Assembly: GCA_038118725.1 (NCBI GenBank)
Contig: JAYOIK010000092.1
Span: 1 to 16,882 of the forward strand
Direction of reading: 5' to 3'
DNA length: 16,882 bases
Source: JADHLJ01 sp038118725
GTDB lineage: Bacteria > Pseudomonadota > Alphaproteobacteria > Thalassobaculales > Thalassobaculaceae
The position numbers and the translations under genes are program-made. Numbering within the stretch: position 1 is the first letter of the stretch; every line of letters begins with the position of its first letter. Positions 16,368-16,882 of this stretch are shown here, one piece after another. The notes under the pieces are model-generated. The model ran no database searches. It saw only the letters and a list, made by a program, of their open reading frames with translations, and was not told the origin of the DNA.

Positions 16368-16390
16368 ATTGCTGTTTCGATGAGAGCAAT
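16368..16390. promoter_or_regulatory. LysR-type T-N11-A dyad upstream of the GMC gene
   Basis: ATTGCT and AGCAAT are exact inverted repeats separated by exactly 11 nt, which fits the T-N11-A rule for LysR-family binding sites. It lies about 126 nt upstream of the GMC start codon. No LysR gene is in the window, so this is a candidate only. Confidence 0.3.
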
Positions 16391-16469
16391 CGCCGGGAAT
16401 CCGTGGCTCCGGCGTGGACCAAAACTTGACACCGCGCGCGGGTGACCACGGGGCCCGATGGTTTCGCGC

Positions 16470-16498
16470 TTCGACAACGGCGGATTTCCTAGTATGAT
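16470..16498 (+). promoter_or_regulatory. Weak candidate promoter for the right-edge ORF
   Basis: TTCGAC (16470-16475) and TATGAT (16493-16498) are separated by 17 nt. The -10 is good and the -35 poor. Transcription would start near 16505, about 50 nt before the ATG at 16553. Confidence 0.3.
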
Positions 16499-16552
16499 GC
16501 GTTCCGATGTCGGACTTCACACGCTCCCCGGCGGAGCGAGCCGGATGCAAGC

Positions 16553-16849
16553 ATGAGTGACGTGGCCCTCGTCGAGTAAACAATCGACCCCAAGGATCAG
16601 GATTCGATCCACACCTTGCCGATTCAGGTTTTGCCTGTCGGCCATGCCGGGCTGCGCCGCACGCGCCTGGTCAAGAACGTGCGCCTGGAAACCAAGATCG
16701 AGATGTTCAGCGGAGAGGGCGTCGGCAGCGGCCAGATCGCCATCGAGGACGCGCCCGAGCATTTCAGCCGCGACGACACCTTGCGGGACGACATGCGGGT
16801 ACTGAGCCGACATTCCCCAGATGATTTCCAAACTCGGTCCCGATGCTAG
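16553..16849 (+). pseudogene. Damaged small ORF of unknown function (early in-frame stop, truncated 3' end)
   Basis: ATG 16553 opens a frame that reads eight codons (M-S-D-V-A-L-V-E) and then TAA at 16577-16579. The same frame continues open to TAG 16847-16849 with strong G/C bias at third codon positions. The peptide includes L-P-I-Q-V-L-P-V-G-H-A-G, then K-N-V-R-L-E-T-K-I-E-M-F and G-V-G-S-G-Q-I-A-I-E-D-A, which looks like genuine protein. From about 16806 the third-position bias collapses and the tail looks non-coding, as if the gene is cut at a junction or frameshifted. Without a shift, translation could restart at TTG 16616 to give 77 residues. I do not recognise the family with confidence. 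One reading is a gene of about 150 residues or more inactivated by a nonsense change and a 3' break; another is a base error in the sequence. Confidence 0.4.
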
Positions 16850-16882
16850 CCGAACAGGCCCCGTTTTGGAACCATGAACTAC

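Larger units (their letters stand above)
16243..16552. other. Intergenic region upstream of the GMC gene and the right-edge ORF
   Basis: This 310-nt gap separates two divergently oriented reading frames. It holds a LysR-like dyad (16368-16390) and a weak plus-strand promoter (16470-16498). No convincing ORF with coding character, RNA gene or repeat was seen in the rest. Confidence 0.5.

Noticed and set aside
16426..16431. TTGACA as a -35 box
   Set aside because: It is a perfect hexamer, but nothing resembling a -10 box lies 16-18 nt downstream.
16517..16831. 104-codon minus-strand open frame at the right edge
   Set aside because: It is antisense to the stretch with better plus-strand third-position bias and has no recognisable motif or ribosome binding site.

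Overview
The window is GC-rich, densely coding DNA from a bacterium that looks like an alphaproteobacterium. This is inferred from codon use, from a GMC / hydantoinase / beta-hydroxyacid-dehydrogenase catabolic gene mix, and from two kinds of intergenic palindromic repeat of the type common in that class. No rRNA, tRNA, CRISPR array, transposase or phage gene was seen.

Positions 1-4161 (+ strand) hold a lodAB-type unit. A catalase-like haem domain enters from the left edge and ends at an amber codon (952-954). Its reading frame continues without interruption into a LodA/GoxA-family cysteine tryptophylquinone (CTQ) oxidase, up to 2997. No ATG, GTG or TTG lies between the amber codon and 1237, yet the conserved LodA N-terminus and the last helix of the catalase domain are both encoded there. 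I read this as one catalase-LodA fusion, either interrupted by or read through a TAG. A LodB-like flavoprotein, the expected CTQ maturation partner, follows at 3058-4161. Such an oxidase makes H2O2, so a tethered catalase-like domain makes functional sense. However, the residue where the proximal haem tyrosine is expected is cysteine.

Positions 4252-7517 hold a luciferase-like monooxygenase (- strand), transcribed divergently from an ACR3-family arsenite/anion permease. The permease is followed after 11 nt by a proline racemase / hydroxyproline epimerase family enzyme. A recognisable promoter and a perfect 12-bp palindrome lie in the divergent gap.

Positions 7693-11571 (- strand) hold hyuA followed by hyuB, the two subunits of a hydantoinase/oxoprolinase-type ATP-dependent amidohydrolase. 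A long palindromic element between them supplies the last codons of hyuA. Upstream of hyuA, 11572-11933 contains two copies of a 105-bp repeat with a 126-bp period.

Positions 11934-14613 hold a tight two-gene minus-strand unit, a 3-hydroxyisobutyrate-dehydrogenase-family enzyme followed by a small alpha/beta hydrolase, divergent from a larger alpha/beta hydrolase (+). Positions 14626-16242 hold a GMC (choline/alcohol dehydrogenase type) flavoprotein (-). Beyond a 310-nt gap with a LysR-like dyad and a weak promoter, the right edge carries a damaged small ORF with an early in-frame stop and an abrupt loss of coding character near 16806.

No complete new system is evident. The most interesting item is the catalase-CTQ oxidase fusion with its internal amber codon and altered haem-ligand position. 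Together with the odd lodB start and the broken right-edge ORF, it suggests either gene decay or base errors in this sequence.
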